Assembly: GCA_016714225.1 (NCBI GenBank)
Contig: JADJNS010000010.1
Span: forward strand, 310,001 to 374,000
DNA length: 64,000 nt
Direction: 5' to 3'
Source: Archangiaceae bacterium
Lineage (GTDB): Bacteria; Myxococcota; Myxococcia; Myxococcales; Myxococcaceae
Under the pieces are notes generated by a model. The model was not told the DNA's origin. It made no database searches and was given only the letters and a program-made list of their open reading frames with translations. Positions within the stretch are counted from its first letter, which is position 1. Every line of letters begins with the position of its first letter. The position numbers and the translations under genes were made by a program. Below, in pieces: positions 48,925 to 57,583 of this stretch.

Positions 48925-50121
48925 TCAGCGCGTCGATGGGCCGGTGCCGGTCTGCTCCAGCAGCACGGCGCAGACGTCGTCGTGAAAGTCGCCGGTGACC
49001 GAGTACTCCTGGCTCTCTTCCACCAGCTCGGCGAGCAGCTGCGGAGCAGGGAGGTTCACCTTGCGCTGCGCGGCCTCGACCAGGCGCGGCAGGCCGAACT
49101 GCTGCCCGTCGGGGCCTTCGACCTCGTAGAGGCCGTCGGTGAACATCAGCGCCCGGTTCCCGGGGCCGAACGGCACGGTGTGCTGCTTCCACGTGCCTTC
49201 GTCGGCGAGGCCGAGGGGAGCTCCGCGCGCGGCCTCGAGCGAAATCACCCGCCCGTTCACCGCGTCGAGCAAGAGCGGGCTGGGATGCCCCGCTGACGCG
49301 AACGACAGCTTCTTCTCGTTCGGGTCGACGATGACGCACACCGCGGTCACGAAAATCTGCTGGTCTGCCTGGCGGAAAATCGACCGCAGGTTGCGGTTGA
49401 GCAGGGTCAAGAAGCGCTCGGGCCCCAGCGACAGCACCGACGCCTCGTCGATCAACGCGCGCAGCAGCCCGGTCACCAGCGCCGCGCGCACGCCGTGGCC
49501 CATCACGTCGAACACCACCACGCCGCACGCACCGGTCGGGCTGCAGAACTCGGTGAAGAAGTCTCCGCCCACCGGCCCGGCCGGCTTGTAGCGGTGCGCG
49601 AACGAGAACAGCCCGTTCGAGCGCGTGTTGCCCATCGGCAGCATCGCGGTCTGAACCTGCTGCGCCATGCGCAGGTCCGAGCTCATCTCTTCGTTCTGCC
49701 GGCGCAGCTCTTCTTGCACCCGCGCCGACTCGAGCTGCACCCGCTTGCGCTCGATGGCGTACGAGAGCGCGCGCAGCAGAATCGGCCCGTCGAGGCCGAG
49801 GTCTTTCACCAGGTAGTCTTGCGCGCCCGACTGCACGCAGCGCAGGCCCAGCGCGTCGTCGTCTTCGCCGGTCAGCACCACGATGGGCAGCTTGGGCGCA
49901 GTGGCGAAGACCTTCTGAAAAGTCTCGAGCCCGCGTGAGTCGGGCAGGTTCAGGTCCGACAGCACCACGTCGAACGAGCGCGTGGTCAGGTGCCGCAACG
50001 CCACCTCGAGCTTGGGAGCGATGGTCAGCTCGCTGCCGCTCGAGCGCAACTTGCGCGAGATGAGGCTCGCGAAGTCGTCGTCGTCTTCCAGCATCAGAAT
50101 CTGCAGCGGGGTCGAAAGCAT
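48925..50121 (-). CDS. REC-PP2C (RsbU/SpoIIE-type) Ser/Thr phosphatase
   Basis: 398 residues. Receiver (1-125, MLEDDDD, Asp56 in LSDLNLPD, Lys in LVKDL), a coiled-coil linker with ERKRVQLESARVQEELRRQNEEM, and a PPM phosphatase domain (about 155-395) with metal ligands in GGDFF, FDVMGHGVRAAL, MFTDGLYE and GDFHDDVCAVLL. It should dephosphorylate a STAS-type antagonist in a partner switch, gated by phosphorylation of the receiver. ATG 50121 with AAGGGCGAG upstream. The STAS gene lies 22 bp upstream on the same strand. Confidence 0.93.
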   Translation of the reverse strand: MLSTPLQILMLEDDDDFASLISRKLRSSGSELTIAPKLEVALRHLTTRSFDVVLSDLNLPDSRGLETFQKVFATAPKLPIVVLTGEDDDALGLRCVQSGAQDYLVKDLGLDGPILLRALSYAIERKRVQLESARVQEELRRQNEEMSSDLRMAQQVQTAMLPMGNTRSNGLFSFAHRYKPAGPVGGDFFTEFCSPTGACGVVVFDVMGHGVRAALVTGLLRALIDEASVLSLGPERFLTLLNRNLRSIFRQADQQIFVTAVCVIVDPNEKKLSFASAGHPSPLLLDAVNGRVISLEAARGAPLGLADEGTWKQHTVPFGPGNRALMFTDGLYEVEGPDGQQFGLPRLVEAAQRKVNLPAPQLLAELVEESQEYSVTGDFHDDVCAVLLEQTGTGPSTR

Positions 50122-50143
50122 GCTCGCCCTTCTGGAGATAACC

Positions 50144-50665
50144 TCAGTGGAGCCGCTGCGCCCGCTGCTGCTGCATGTACTCGATGACGTCCTGCAAGCG
50201 CTCGGCATTGGTGGGGTCGACCGCAGCCAGCGTCTTGTGGGCCTCCAAGATGGTCTCGCTCCACGCTTCTTGCGAGCGGTAGGGCCACGGCAGCGCCTCG
50301 ACGTGCTCGGCCTTCGAGATGCCCGGCGCGCGCTCGTCGTCGTGGTCGAGGTCGAAGAGGTGGTCGACCCCGAGGGTGTGCAGCTGCTCGCGGCAGCGGC
50401 TGTTGGCTCCGAACACGCTCACCTTGCCGCCCGTGTTCTCACGCACCTGCAGCGAGAGGGCGACGATGACGCCGGCGAAGGTGCTGTCGACGTAGAGGCA
50501 ATCGGCCAGGTCGAGGTCGAACTCGTGATACCCGCGGCGGACCATCTCCATCACGAAGTCGCGCAGCGGCTGGCTGTTCATGTGCGTGCCCCGGCCCTCG
50601 ACGCGAATCAGTACGTGACCTTCGGGAGTGCCAACGAGAACACGACCTGCTGCGAGCTGAGTCAT
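50144..50665 (-). CDS. STAS-domain anti-anti-sigma-type protein
   Basis: 173 residues. STAS fold (about 5-115): VLIRVEGRGTHMNSQPLRDF, FDLDLADCLYVDSTFAGVIVALSLQV with Ser in VDSTF as the likely phospho-switch, KVSVFGANSRCREQLHTLGVDHLF. A C-terminal extension of about 55 residues follows. ATG with GGAGG 8 bases upstream. Partner of the downstream REC-PP2C phosphatase; the matching kinase (HATPase of RsbW type) is not in the window. Confidence 0.9.
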   Translation of the reverse strand: MTQLAAGRVLVGTPEGHVLIRVEGRGTHMNSQPLRDFVMEMVRRGYHEFDLDLADCLYVDSTFAGVIVALSLQVRENTGGKVSVFGANSRCREQLHTLGVDHLFDLDHDDERAPGISKAEHVEALPWPYRSQEAWSETILEAHKTLAAVDPTNAERLQDVIEYMQQQRAQRLH

Positions 50666-50710
50666 GGGCGAACCTCCATCACGCGGCGTGCCATTTTGCT
50701 GCCCCGTGGA

Positions 50711-52060
50711 TCAGCCTACTTTTGAGACGGGTGCGTGACATCTCCCCTCTCGCCAGTTACCCCGCGGTGACGACGCTGAGCGGTGCAGCCCGCGCGCGGG
50801 AAACAACACGCGAAAGGTGCTTCCTTTTCCCAGCTCGCTGTCGACCTCGATGCGGCCGCCGTAGTTGTGCACCAGCTGCGCGCAGATGCTGAGGCCCAGG
50901 CCGGTGCCCTGGCCCTGAGGCTTGGTGGTGAAGAACGGGGTGAAGAGGCGCGTGCGGTCTTCCGGGCTGATGCCGCTGCCGGTGTCGGTGACCGCCACGT
51001 ACGCCTCGCCGTTCTTGCCGGTGCCGGTGACCACGCGCACCAGCTGGCCCTGCTGGCCTTCGGGAATCGCCTGGGCGGCGTTCACCAGCAGGTTCAAGAA
51101 CACCTGCGCGAGGCGCGACTCCGAGGCGACCACGCCGGGGGTGTCGTTGTATTCGACCTCGAGCTGGGCGCGGCGGCGAATCTCTCCGCGGGCGATCTGC
51201 AGCGAGCCCTCGACCACGTCCTTCAGGTCGACCTCGCTGACCGGGCCGCTGTCGTCCTTGCGGGCCAGCGCCTTCATGTCGCGCACGATGCGGGCGATGC
51301 GGTGCGCGCCGACCGAGGCGCTCTCGAGCAGCTCGAGCAGCTCTTTGCGGTCGAGCGTGTCTTTCTCGTGCTTCACCTTGATGAGCTCGATGTTGCCCAG
51401 CAGGTAGGTGAGCGGGTTGCCGACCTCGTGCGCGACCGAGGCGGTGAGCAGCCCCATGGTGGCCATGCGCTCGTTGTGGTGCACCGCCTGCTCGAGGCGC
51501 TGGGTGTGCACCGCGTCGGTGAGCAGGCGGCGGGTGAGGTGAACCAGGCGCTGCTGGAGCGCGCCGCCGGCGACGCCGGTCAGGCCCAGCACCAGCGGCG
51601 TCGAGAGCATGCCGCCCAGGCTGATGCCCGCGTCTGCCTGCAGCAGCATGCCCAGCACCGTGCCGCTGAGCACCGTGGCGCTGGTCTGCCGGTGGTCGAG
51701 CGAGAGCAGGCTCACCGCCACCAGCACCGCGAAGATGGCGATGGTGAAGCCGGCGACCGCGCCCGGGCTGGTGCTGGTCGAGAAGCTGGCCCGCTGCAGC
51801 ACGCACATCACCGGCATGTCGAAGAAGGCGATGGCGAACCCGGCCAGCCCGGCGGCGCGGCGGCTGTTGCGCGCGAGCAGCCAGGTGACCCCCGCCACGC
51901 CGAGGTACAGCGAGAAGAGCGCCAGGTTCCACCCGAAGGCGAGGCACATGACCCAGAAGACGGCCACCGCCATCACGCGGAGGGGAGCGATGAGGCGGCC
52001 GCTCGAGGTGCGTTGCTCGCGCAGCGCGTGGTCGAGATGCTGGTCGGTGTAGGCGTTCAC
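50711..52060 (-). CDS. multi-pass membrane sensor histidine kinase
   Basis: 449 residues. About six TM helices (25-170), then HisKA with SVAHEVGNPLTYLLGN and HATPase with NAAQAIPEG, DTGSGIS and FFTTKPQGQGTGLGLSICAQLV. No periplasmic sensor of size, so it may sense membrane state. GTG start, weak ribosome-binding site. No response regulator adjacent; 45 bp upstream of the STAS gene on the same strand, so it could feed the REC of the PP2C protein. Confidence 0.92.
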   Translation of the reverse strand: MNAYTDQHLDHALREQRTSSGRLIAPLRVMAVAVFWVMCLAFGWNLALFSLYLGVAGVTWLLARNSRRAAGLAGFAIAFFDMPVMCVLQRASFSTSTSPGAVAGFTIAIFAVLVAVSLLSLDHRQTSATVLSGTVLGMLLQADAGISLGGMLSTPLVLGLTGVAGGALQQRLVHLTRRLLTDAVHTQRLEQAVHHNERMATMGLLTASVAHEVGNPLTYLLGNIELIKVKHEKDTLDRKELLELLESASVGAHRIARIVRDMKALARKDDSGPVSEVDLKDVVEGSLQIARGEIRRRAQLEVEYNDTPGVVASESRLAQVFLNLLVNAAQAIPEGQQGQLVRVVTGTGKNGEAYVAVTDTGSGISPEDRTRLFTPFFTTKPQGQGTGLGLSICAQLVHNYGGRIEVDSELGKGSTFRVLFPARGLHRSASSPRGNWREGRCHAPVSKVG

Positions 52061-52097
52061 GCGTACGTGAAAGACACGCCAAAAGGCCGTGGTGGAT

Positions 52098-52257
52098 CGC
52101 TCACCCTGAGCGAAGGCCGAAGGCCGAATTCGAATGGGTGCCGTCGCAGCTGGAACGCGGAGCGCCGCTTACTCCTGGCTTCCAGCAGCACTGCGAGCGC
52201 TCAATACGATGGAGCATGTGCCGCTCGAGGCTTCGGCGAGCGACGGCAGGGTTCGAC
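52098..52257 (-). repeat. dispersed palindromic intergenic repeat, copy B
   Basis: About 160 bp, the reverse-complement counterpart of 45909-46079. Read on the minus strand it opens GTCGAACCCTGCCGTCGC and ends CGCTCAGGGTGAGCG. TGCCGTCGC near one end pairs perfectly with GCGACGGCA inside, so a strong hairpin can form. It fills the gap between the membrane kinase and the catalase-like gene, ending about 11 bp from the latter's stop. Confidence 0.7.
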
Positions 52258-52267
52258 GCAGGGCCCC

Positions 52268-53281
52268 TCAGTCGAACTTCTCTGACCCGTCGGGCTCGGG
52301 GGCGGCCTTTCGCTCTTCGGTGCTGAGGCGGTAGGCGTGGTTGCGGGCGCGCATCATGTTGCCCAGGGGCCGGTGCTCGACGAGCGCGTGCCAGGGGTCG
52401 AACGAGGCGGCCTCGACGAAGCTCACCACCTTGCGCCCGCGCGGCGACGCGGCGTCTTGCTGGGGAATGGTGAGGGTGCCGATGGTGAGCCACGGCGCCT
52501 GCCACTCGACGTCGTGGGCTTCGAGCGGCGTGCTCTGGGGGTCGAGGTAGTGCTGAATGCGGAAGTCGTAGACCACCGGCCCGTGCTTCACGCGCTGGGT
52601 CAGCTCTTCGCCGAGGAAGTCGAAGCTGTCGCCCTGCTTCGCGCCGGCTTCGGGCTTCGCGCGCGCCTGGAACGAGACCTTCACCGCGTACGGCCCCCAG
52701 CTCAGCGGGGCGGCCGAGTAGTAGCTGGTGGTGGCGCCCGAGGTGATTTTGCTGCCGAGCTCACCGGCGGCGCGCTTCACGATGCTGAACGCGCGGCCCA
52801 GCCCCACCGAGCCCACCAGCTTGGGCACCAGCAACAGCGGGCTCTGCATGGCGCGCACGATGGCGAGAAACTCGTCGGCGTCGCGCACCGCGGTGCTGGG
52901 GTGGTTGATGCACAAGAAGTCTTGCGTGCGCGCGTTCTCGAGACCGGGAATCACCTTCTTGCCCTCGACGCCGACCACCTTCACCGCGAAGCCGCGCAGG
53001 TCGTTGGCCTTGTCGTGGGCGCGCATCGCGCCGCCGTTGGAGAAGCGCACGTACGCGCGGTACTTGCCCGGCTTCGCGCCCAGGCCGTGGCGGGCAATCT
53101 CGGGCAGGTTCTGATCGACCACCAGCTCGGCCTCGAGCCCCAGGTTCGCCTTCACGTGCAGGCCGCGGTCGTTCGGCCGGCGCTTGCGCTGCAGGTCGCG
53201 CAGGTACTCGGCGTAGCCGAGGAAGCGGGCTTCTTCGCCCGGTGAGACCACTTCTTTCCAGTCGGTAGAGGGGGTTGCCAT
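52268..53281 (-). CDS. catalase-family (heme) protein
   Basis: 337 residues, the length of short catalase-like proteins. Catalase-fold motifs: RGLHVKANLG with the distal His, YRAYVRFSNGGAMRAHDKANDLRGFAVKV, TQDFLCINHPST. It probably binds heme and reacts with peroxides; true catalase activity is not certain because the tail with the proximal Tyr region is divergent. ATG 53281 begins MATPSTDWKEVV; ribosome-binding site weak. Divergent from the next gene with only 10 bp between start codons. Confidence 0.8.
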   Translation of the reverse strand: MATPSTDWKEVVSPGEEARFLGYAEYLRDLQRKRRPNDRGLHVKANLGLEAELVVDQNLPEIARHGLGAKPGKYRAYVRFSNGGAMRAHDKANDLRGFAVKVVGVEGKKVIPGLENARTQDFLCINHPSTAVRDADEFLAIVRAMQSPLLLVPKLVGSVGLGRAFSIVKRAAGELGSKITSGATTSYYSAAPLSWGPYAVKVSFQARAKPEAGAKQGDSFDFLGEELTQRVKHGPVVYDFRIQHYLDPQSTPLEAHDVEWQAPWLTIGTLTIPQQDAASPRGRKVVSFVEAASFDPWHALVEHRPLGNMMRARNHAYRLSTEERKAAPEPDGSEKFD

Positions 53282-53291
53282 CAGGGGGCGG

Positions 53292-53969
53292 GTGCCTACG
53301 CCAATTCGAGCCGGCTTTCTCGACTTCTTAGAGCGCAAGCCAACCCCCCGATACGAAACAGGTATTCCGTACCGACGAGAATGGGAGGTGGTGTCTCCTC
53401 AGAGCGGCTTCGGCAACGCGGCAGTGCTGTTCGGCCTGCGCATCGGTTACTCCTTCATCCCCGGCGTCGCGGTGGCGACCGCCGAGCGCGGCGTGCGCTG
53501 GAGCGAGGTCGACCCCGGCACCCAGCGCCGCACCCGCGAGTTCTACTCGTCGGTCGGCTCGACGCTGCCCTTCACCTACGCCTCGTACGTGTGGGGCAAA
53601 GACAAGGGCGTCTCGCGCGGGGTGTCGGCCCCGTACTTCGGCATGGGGTTCAACCCGCTGCACGGCCGCAACGCGTTCGTCTTCATACCCGGGGTGTTCT
53701 GCTTCACCCTCACCAGCCGCGGCGCGGTCGGCGTGTGCATGTCGCCGCTGCGCTTCTTCGGGTTCTTCTTCGGCGGCTCCATCTTCGTGAACCACCCCGC
53801 GCTGCAGCCGTTCACCAACCCGGTGCTCGACCGCATCGACCGGGTGTCGAAGGTGCTGGGGCGGGTGCTGGCTCCGGTGGCGAAGCCGATCGCCGGGGTG
53901 TGCGAGCGCGTTCGCGCGCGCCTGGGCCGCCGCAAGGTGCTGGCGGCCGCGGCCGCCTCCGCGCGCTGA
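53292..53969 (+). CDS. unknown protein, membrane-associated
   Basis: 225 residues. GTG start with GGGGG close upstream. Hydrophobic aromatic-rich stretches (AAVLFGLRIGYSFIPGVAVA and FVFIPGVFCFTLTSRGAVGV, LRFFGFFFGGSIFV) suggest membrane association; the C-terminus is basic and Ala/Arg-rich. Not recognised. Head-to-head with the catalase-like gene with a 10-bp gap. If the true start is downstream the gap would be larger, but no better start is obvious. Confidence 0.6.
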   Translation: MPTPIRAGFLDFLERKPTPRYETGIPYRREWEVVSPQSGFGNAAVLFGLRIGYSFIPGVAVATAERGVRWSEVDPGTQRRTREFYSSVGSTLPFTYASYVWGKDKGVSRGVSAPYFGMGFNPLHGRNAFVFIPGVFCFTLTSRGAVGVCMSPLRFFGFFFGGSIFVNHPALQPFTNPVLDRIDRVSKVLGRVLAPVAKPIAGVCERVRARLGRRKVLAAAAASAR

Positions 53970-53976
53970 GCTTCTT

Positions 53977-55293
53977 TCAGATTCGCAGGTCCATCGAGCG
54001 GGTGCGGGCGATGCGCTCGTCGATGAGGCCCTTGAGCAGCTCGCGCACCTTCGGGTGCGGCAGCACGATGGCGCGAAACACGTCGAGCGGCAGCTTGAGC
54101 GTCACCACCTGCGACTCGGCGCGCACGTTCGCGGTGGCGGCGTGACCGGTGGCGGCCGAGATTTCTCCGAACGCGTCGCCCTCTTGCAGCGCCGGGTAGC
54201 GCTTGCCCGAGCGGTCCATCACTCCGCAGCGGCCGCGAATGATGAGGTACAGGCCGTCGCCGGGCTGGCCCTGCACCATGATGACGTGGCCCATCTCGAA
54301 GGTCTTCACCTCGAAGCGGCCCGACAGCTCGACCTTCTGGTCGTCCGACAGCGGCTCGAGCAGCGGGCTGCAGCGCAGCAGGTTCGCCAGCAGCCGCTCG
54401 CGGTAGAACGCGTCGAGCGCGGCCGCGACGCCGGGGTGGCTCTGGAACACCTTCTCCATCGCCGCGCGAGGGAACTCGAGCACCACCACGTGGCTCTCGG
54501 CGGTGACCGTGGCGAGGCGGCGGCTGTTCGACATCAGCGCCATCTCTCCGAAGAAGTCTCCCTCGCCCATCTGCGCGACCTTGCGCCCCTCGTGCAGCAC
54601 CGCGACCTGGCCCTGCACGATGGCGAACATGCCGTTGCCCACGTCGCCCTCCTTCACGATCTCCAGGCCGGGAGAGAAAGAGCGCACCTCCATGCCCGCC
54701 TTCAGCACCGCGATGAACTCGTCGCGGCTCAGCTGCGAGAAGAGCGGAATCACCGGGAGCGCCGCGGGCGCGCCCATCAGCGGCGGCGCAGGAGCCTCGA
54801 CCTCGACCTCGAGCAACAGCTCGGGCTCGACCTCTTCCACCGCTTCGACCGACTCGACGAAGTCGGAGTCGTCTATCCACCGGCCCGCTCTGGTGTCGAG
54901 GCCCTGCAGCTCGAGCGGCGCCATCGGCGCGGGCTTCGCGGCGGGCGTGGCGGCCGCCGGCGCCGAGGGCGCGCGGGCCTTCGAGTACAGGTCGGCGAGG
55001 TACTGGTGCGCGGCCTTGTGCTCGGCGTCGAGGGTGAGAATCACCTTGCACAGCGCGATGGCCTTGAAGAACTGGCCGCCCTCGGCATAGCGCTTCGAGA
55101 CGTCGAGGTACGCGGCGATGGCCTCGCTCTTCTTGCCCAGGCGCGCGAGCAGGTCGCCCACCTTCTGCCGGGCGCCGAGGTCTGCCGGCGCCGCCTTGAC
55201 GATGCGCAGCCACTGCTCGAGCGAAGCCGACAGCTTGCCCTTGGCCATCAGCTCGGTAGCGCGGTCTTTTGCCTGACGATTCGGGTCGGTCAC
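53977..55293 (-). CDS. TPR plus two cyclic-nucleotide-binding domains
   Basis: 438 residues from GTG 55293; the frame runs further upstream through unlike sequence. TPR-like repeats (about 5-110: RATELMAKGKLSASLEQWLRIVKAAP), an Ala/Pro linker with acidic VEEVEPELLLEVEVEA (about 150-180), then two cNMP-binding domains, each with the glycine and phosphate-binding cassette (GDVGNGMFAIVQGQVAV...GEGDFFGEMALMSNSRRLATVTAE; GQPGDGLYLIIRGRCGV...EGDAFGEISAATGHAATANVRAE). The canonical Arg that holds the phosphate is present in the first cassette and replaced in the second. No HTH, so not a CRP; a protein-level sensor. Confidence 0.85.
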   Translation of the reverse strand: MTDPNRQAKDRATELMAKGKLSASLEQWLRIVKAAPADLGARQKVGDLLARLGKKSEAIAAYLDVSKRYAEGGQFFKAIALCKVILTLDAEHKAAHQYLADLYSKARAPSAPAAATPAAKPAPMAPLELQGLDTRAGRWIDDSDFVESVEAVEEVEPELLLEVEVEAPAPPLMGAPAALPVIPLFSQLSRDEFIAVLKAGMEVRSFSPGLEIVKEGDVGNGMFAIVQGQVAVLHEGRKVAQMGEGDFFGEMALMSNSRRLATVTAESHVVVLEFPRAAMEKVFQSHPGVAAALDAFYRERLLANLLRCSPLLEPLSDDQKVELSGRFEVKTFEMGHVIMVQGQPGDGLYLIIRGRCGVMDRSGKRYPALQEGDAFGEISAATGHAATANVRAESQVVTLKLPLDVFRAIVLPHPKVRELLKGLIDERIARTRSMDLRI

Positions 55294-55372
55294 GGGAGGA
55301 AGTTGTACACCGGAAGTTTCACCCGCGGGGGCGTGGGGCGGCCGGGGCCGGCTCTGCAGTACACTTCGGCCC

Positions 55373-56415
55373 GTGCCTGGACGCGCTGATCTCGGACCGT
55401 CGATTCGACCGACCGGCACCGGCTCCACGTCTTCCACCACGCCCACCACGCCCACGCCGGTGACGCCCTCGCTCCCGTCGCTGCCCGGGGGCGGCGCTGA
55501 CCTCGACCTCGACGTGCTGCTCGCGCACGCGCTGGTAGGCCAGCTCAGCGGCCCCGAGGTCGAGGCGCTGTCGAAGCTGCTGCAGTCGCCCGAAGGCAAC
55601 GACAAGTTCACCCCGCAGCAGAAGGCCGACCTGCAGAGGTTCGTGCAGGGCAACGAGCCTCTGCCGCGCGCGCCCAGCGAGCTGCACGGTGACCTCTCGA
55701 AGGTGAAAGACGTCGAAGAGCTGCCCGAGCGGTTCGCGGGCGACCTGGCGCTGGTGCGCGACGCGCTCGTCGACCACAAGGCGCTGCTGCGCGCGAGAAG
55801 GCGACCCGCATGTTCGACTTCGTGGTGCCGTACGCCCAGGCGCTGGTGCAGCTCGCCGCCACGCCCGCCCAGCAGCGCGCGGTCGCGGCGCAGCTGGTGC
55901 TGGCCGCCGAAGACGCCGGCTACAAGCAGCTGCAGCGTCAGCCCGACGGCAAAGACGGCCTCGCGGCGCTGGCCGAGCTGCTGCGCGCCAAGACGCCCGA
56001 AGAGGTGGCGAAGCTCGCGCAGGGGCAGAAGTTCGACGCGCCGGTGTGGCCGAAAGATGCCGCTCGGCAGGGCGACCCCCATCACCCGGCCGACAGAGAA
56101 GTGCCGCAGCAGAACCAGGTGAAGATGGGCGACCCCCAGGCGCCGGTGTTCAAGCCGGTGCCGCCCATCATGCAGCCGCCGGTGCCCATCGGTCAGCGCG
56201 TGGTGCAGCCGGGCGAGTCGGCGCAGTCGCAGAACGGCACCCACCAGCGGCTCGGCCCGATGATGCTGTGGAACGCGCTCCACCGCCTGCGCGACGCCGG
56301 CGAAGACGGGCAAGAAAGCGCCGCCCAGCGCGAGGCGATGACCCAGCTGGCGTGGGCGGCCGGCCTCATTCTGGTGTTCGCCGCGGTGGTGGTGGTGGTG
56401 CTGGTCGCCATCTGA
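55373..56415 (+). pseudogene. unknown tail-anchored protein gene split by a 1-base frameshift
   Basis: Frame 2 from GTG 55373 encodes a Ser/Thr/Pro-rich head and a helical region through DHKALLRA at about 55795; frame 1 then continues with EKATRMFDFVVPYAQALVQL to 56415. Inserting one base in GCGCGAGAAG (55788-55797) fuses them into about 347 residues. The C-terminus is a TM helix (LAWAAGLILVFAAVVVVVLVAI). No family recognised. Like the kinase at 3211-5011 it reads as one gene with a 1-base error; whether the mutation is real is undecided. Divergent from the cNMP-binding gene. Confidence 0.65.
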
Positions 56416-56493
56416 GTGAGGGTAGGTCTCTCTGCTCCAAGGGGAGAGCGGGGGTGTTTAGATCCAATAAATAGCCCGCCCGTTCCATCTGAC

Positions 56494-57192
56494 GTGCGCG
56501 CTCCCAAGCCCGGTTCCGTCGCTCGTTGGCTGTGGTTCTCGGCCCTCGCCGCAGGCTCTGCCGCCATCGCCTGGGGCAGCGCGGTGTACTTCGACGCCGA
56601 AGAGCTGCCGCCGTTCGTCATCGAGAAGCTGCCGCTCCCCGCCGAAGACCTCTACCTCGCGGCGCTGCAAGCCCACGTCGTCGCCGCCTCGTTCGCGCTG
56701 CCCGCCTGCCTGCTGCTCGCGCTGCCGTTCATGCTGCGCTTCCCGCGCGCGCACCGCTGGCTGGGCCGCGTCACCTCAGTGGTGGTGCTGCTCGCCCTGG
56801 TGCCTTCGGGCTTCTACCTCTCGGTCTTCGCCAAGGGAGGCCTGGCTTCGACGCTCGGCTTCATGCTCTCGGGCCTCATCGTCTGGGTGGGCATGGTGCG
56901 CGCGGTGATGACCGCCTGGGCGAGGGACTTCATCGCCCACCGCCGCTTCACCCTGCACGTGCTCGGGCAGCTGGTCGTGGCGGTCGTCTCGCGCGCGATG
57001 CTGTTCGCCTTCGACGCGGCGGGCTTCGACCCCGACCCCGCGTACCTCGTCAGCCTGTGGGCTCCCGTGCTCGGGAGCGTCGTCATCGTCGAGCTGCTCA
57101 CCACCCGTCGCACCCGGAGGAACCGTCATGAAGCGCCTGCTCCCCTTCGCCCTGTTGCTCACCGCGAGCTTGGCCTCAGCCCAGCCGTCTGA
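56494..57192 (+). CDS. DUF2306-like multi-pass membrane protein
   Basis: 232 residues from GTG 56494 (the frame is open from 56416 but the first 26 codons look non-coding and include an AT-rich TTTAGATCCAATAAATAG at 56458-56475 that could be a promoter). Five or six TM helices, with HRWLGRVTSVVVLLALVPSGFYLSVFAKGG and HRRFTLHVLGQL typical of DUF2306. Function unknown. Its 3' end overlaps the next gene by 65 bases in another frame. Confidence 0.7.
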   Translation: MRAPKPGSVARWLWFSALAAGSAAIAWGSAVYFDAEELPPFVIEKLPLPAEDLYLAALQAHVVAASFALPACLLLALPFMLRFPRAHRWLGRVTSVVVLLALVPSGFYLSVFAKGGLASTLGFMLSGLIVWVGMVRAVMTAWARDFIAHRRFTLHVLGQLVVAVVSRAMLFAFDAAGFDPDPAYLVSLWAPVLGSVVIVELLTTRRTRRNRHEAPAPLRPVAHRELGLSPAV

Positions 57193-57583
57193 AGCCGACG
57201 CCAAAGAGGTGGTGCAGAAAGAGCTGCTCACCCCGCTGCGCGCCAAGGAGCAGCACCGCAGCCGCTTCTCTCGCGCCGCGCTGCCGCCGCTGGCCCGCCG
57301 CCTTCGGGTGCCCGATGCCAAGGCGGTCACCGACGCCAAGGGCGCCGCCTTCATCGCCTTCAGCGTCGACGCCCAGCGCGGCTACGGGGTCGACGCCGAC
57401 GCCGACGACGACAAGGCCTGGCGCAAAGACGTCATCACCGGCTGCGTGTACCCCGAGACGAGGGCCGTCTACGTGCTGCGCGGAGAGAAGTACTTCGAGC
57501 CGGGCATGCTGCTCGGGAAGAAGTCGACGCCCGCCCCCGACGCCGCGTGCAAGGCCGGCGACGGTCAGCTCGCCGCGAAGTGA
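57128..57583 (+). CDS. secreted hypothetical protein
   Basis: 151 residues. Strong ribosome-binding site GGAGGAA before ATG 57128. Signal peptide (MKRLLPFALLLTASLASA, cleavage before QPS), then a domain with WRKDVITGCVYPETRAVYVLRGEKYFEPGMLLGK and two Cys that could pair. No family recognised. Translationally overlaps the DUF2306-like gene. Confidence 0.75.
   Translation: MKRLLPFALLLTASLASAQPSEADAKEVVQKELLTPLRAKEQHRSRFSRAALPPLARRLRVPDAKAVTDAKGAAFIAFSVDAQRGYGVDADADDDKAWRKDVITGCVYPETRAVYVLRGEKYFEPGMLLGKKSTPAPDAACKAGDGQLAAK

Noticed and set aside
56416..56493. Start of the DUF2306-like gene at GTG 56416
   Set aside because: The first 26 codons include an AT-rich promoter-like stretch and read as non-protein; GTG 56494 begins the membrane protein proper.
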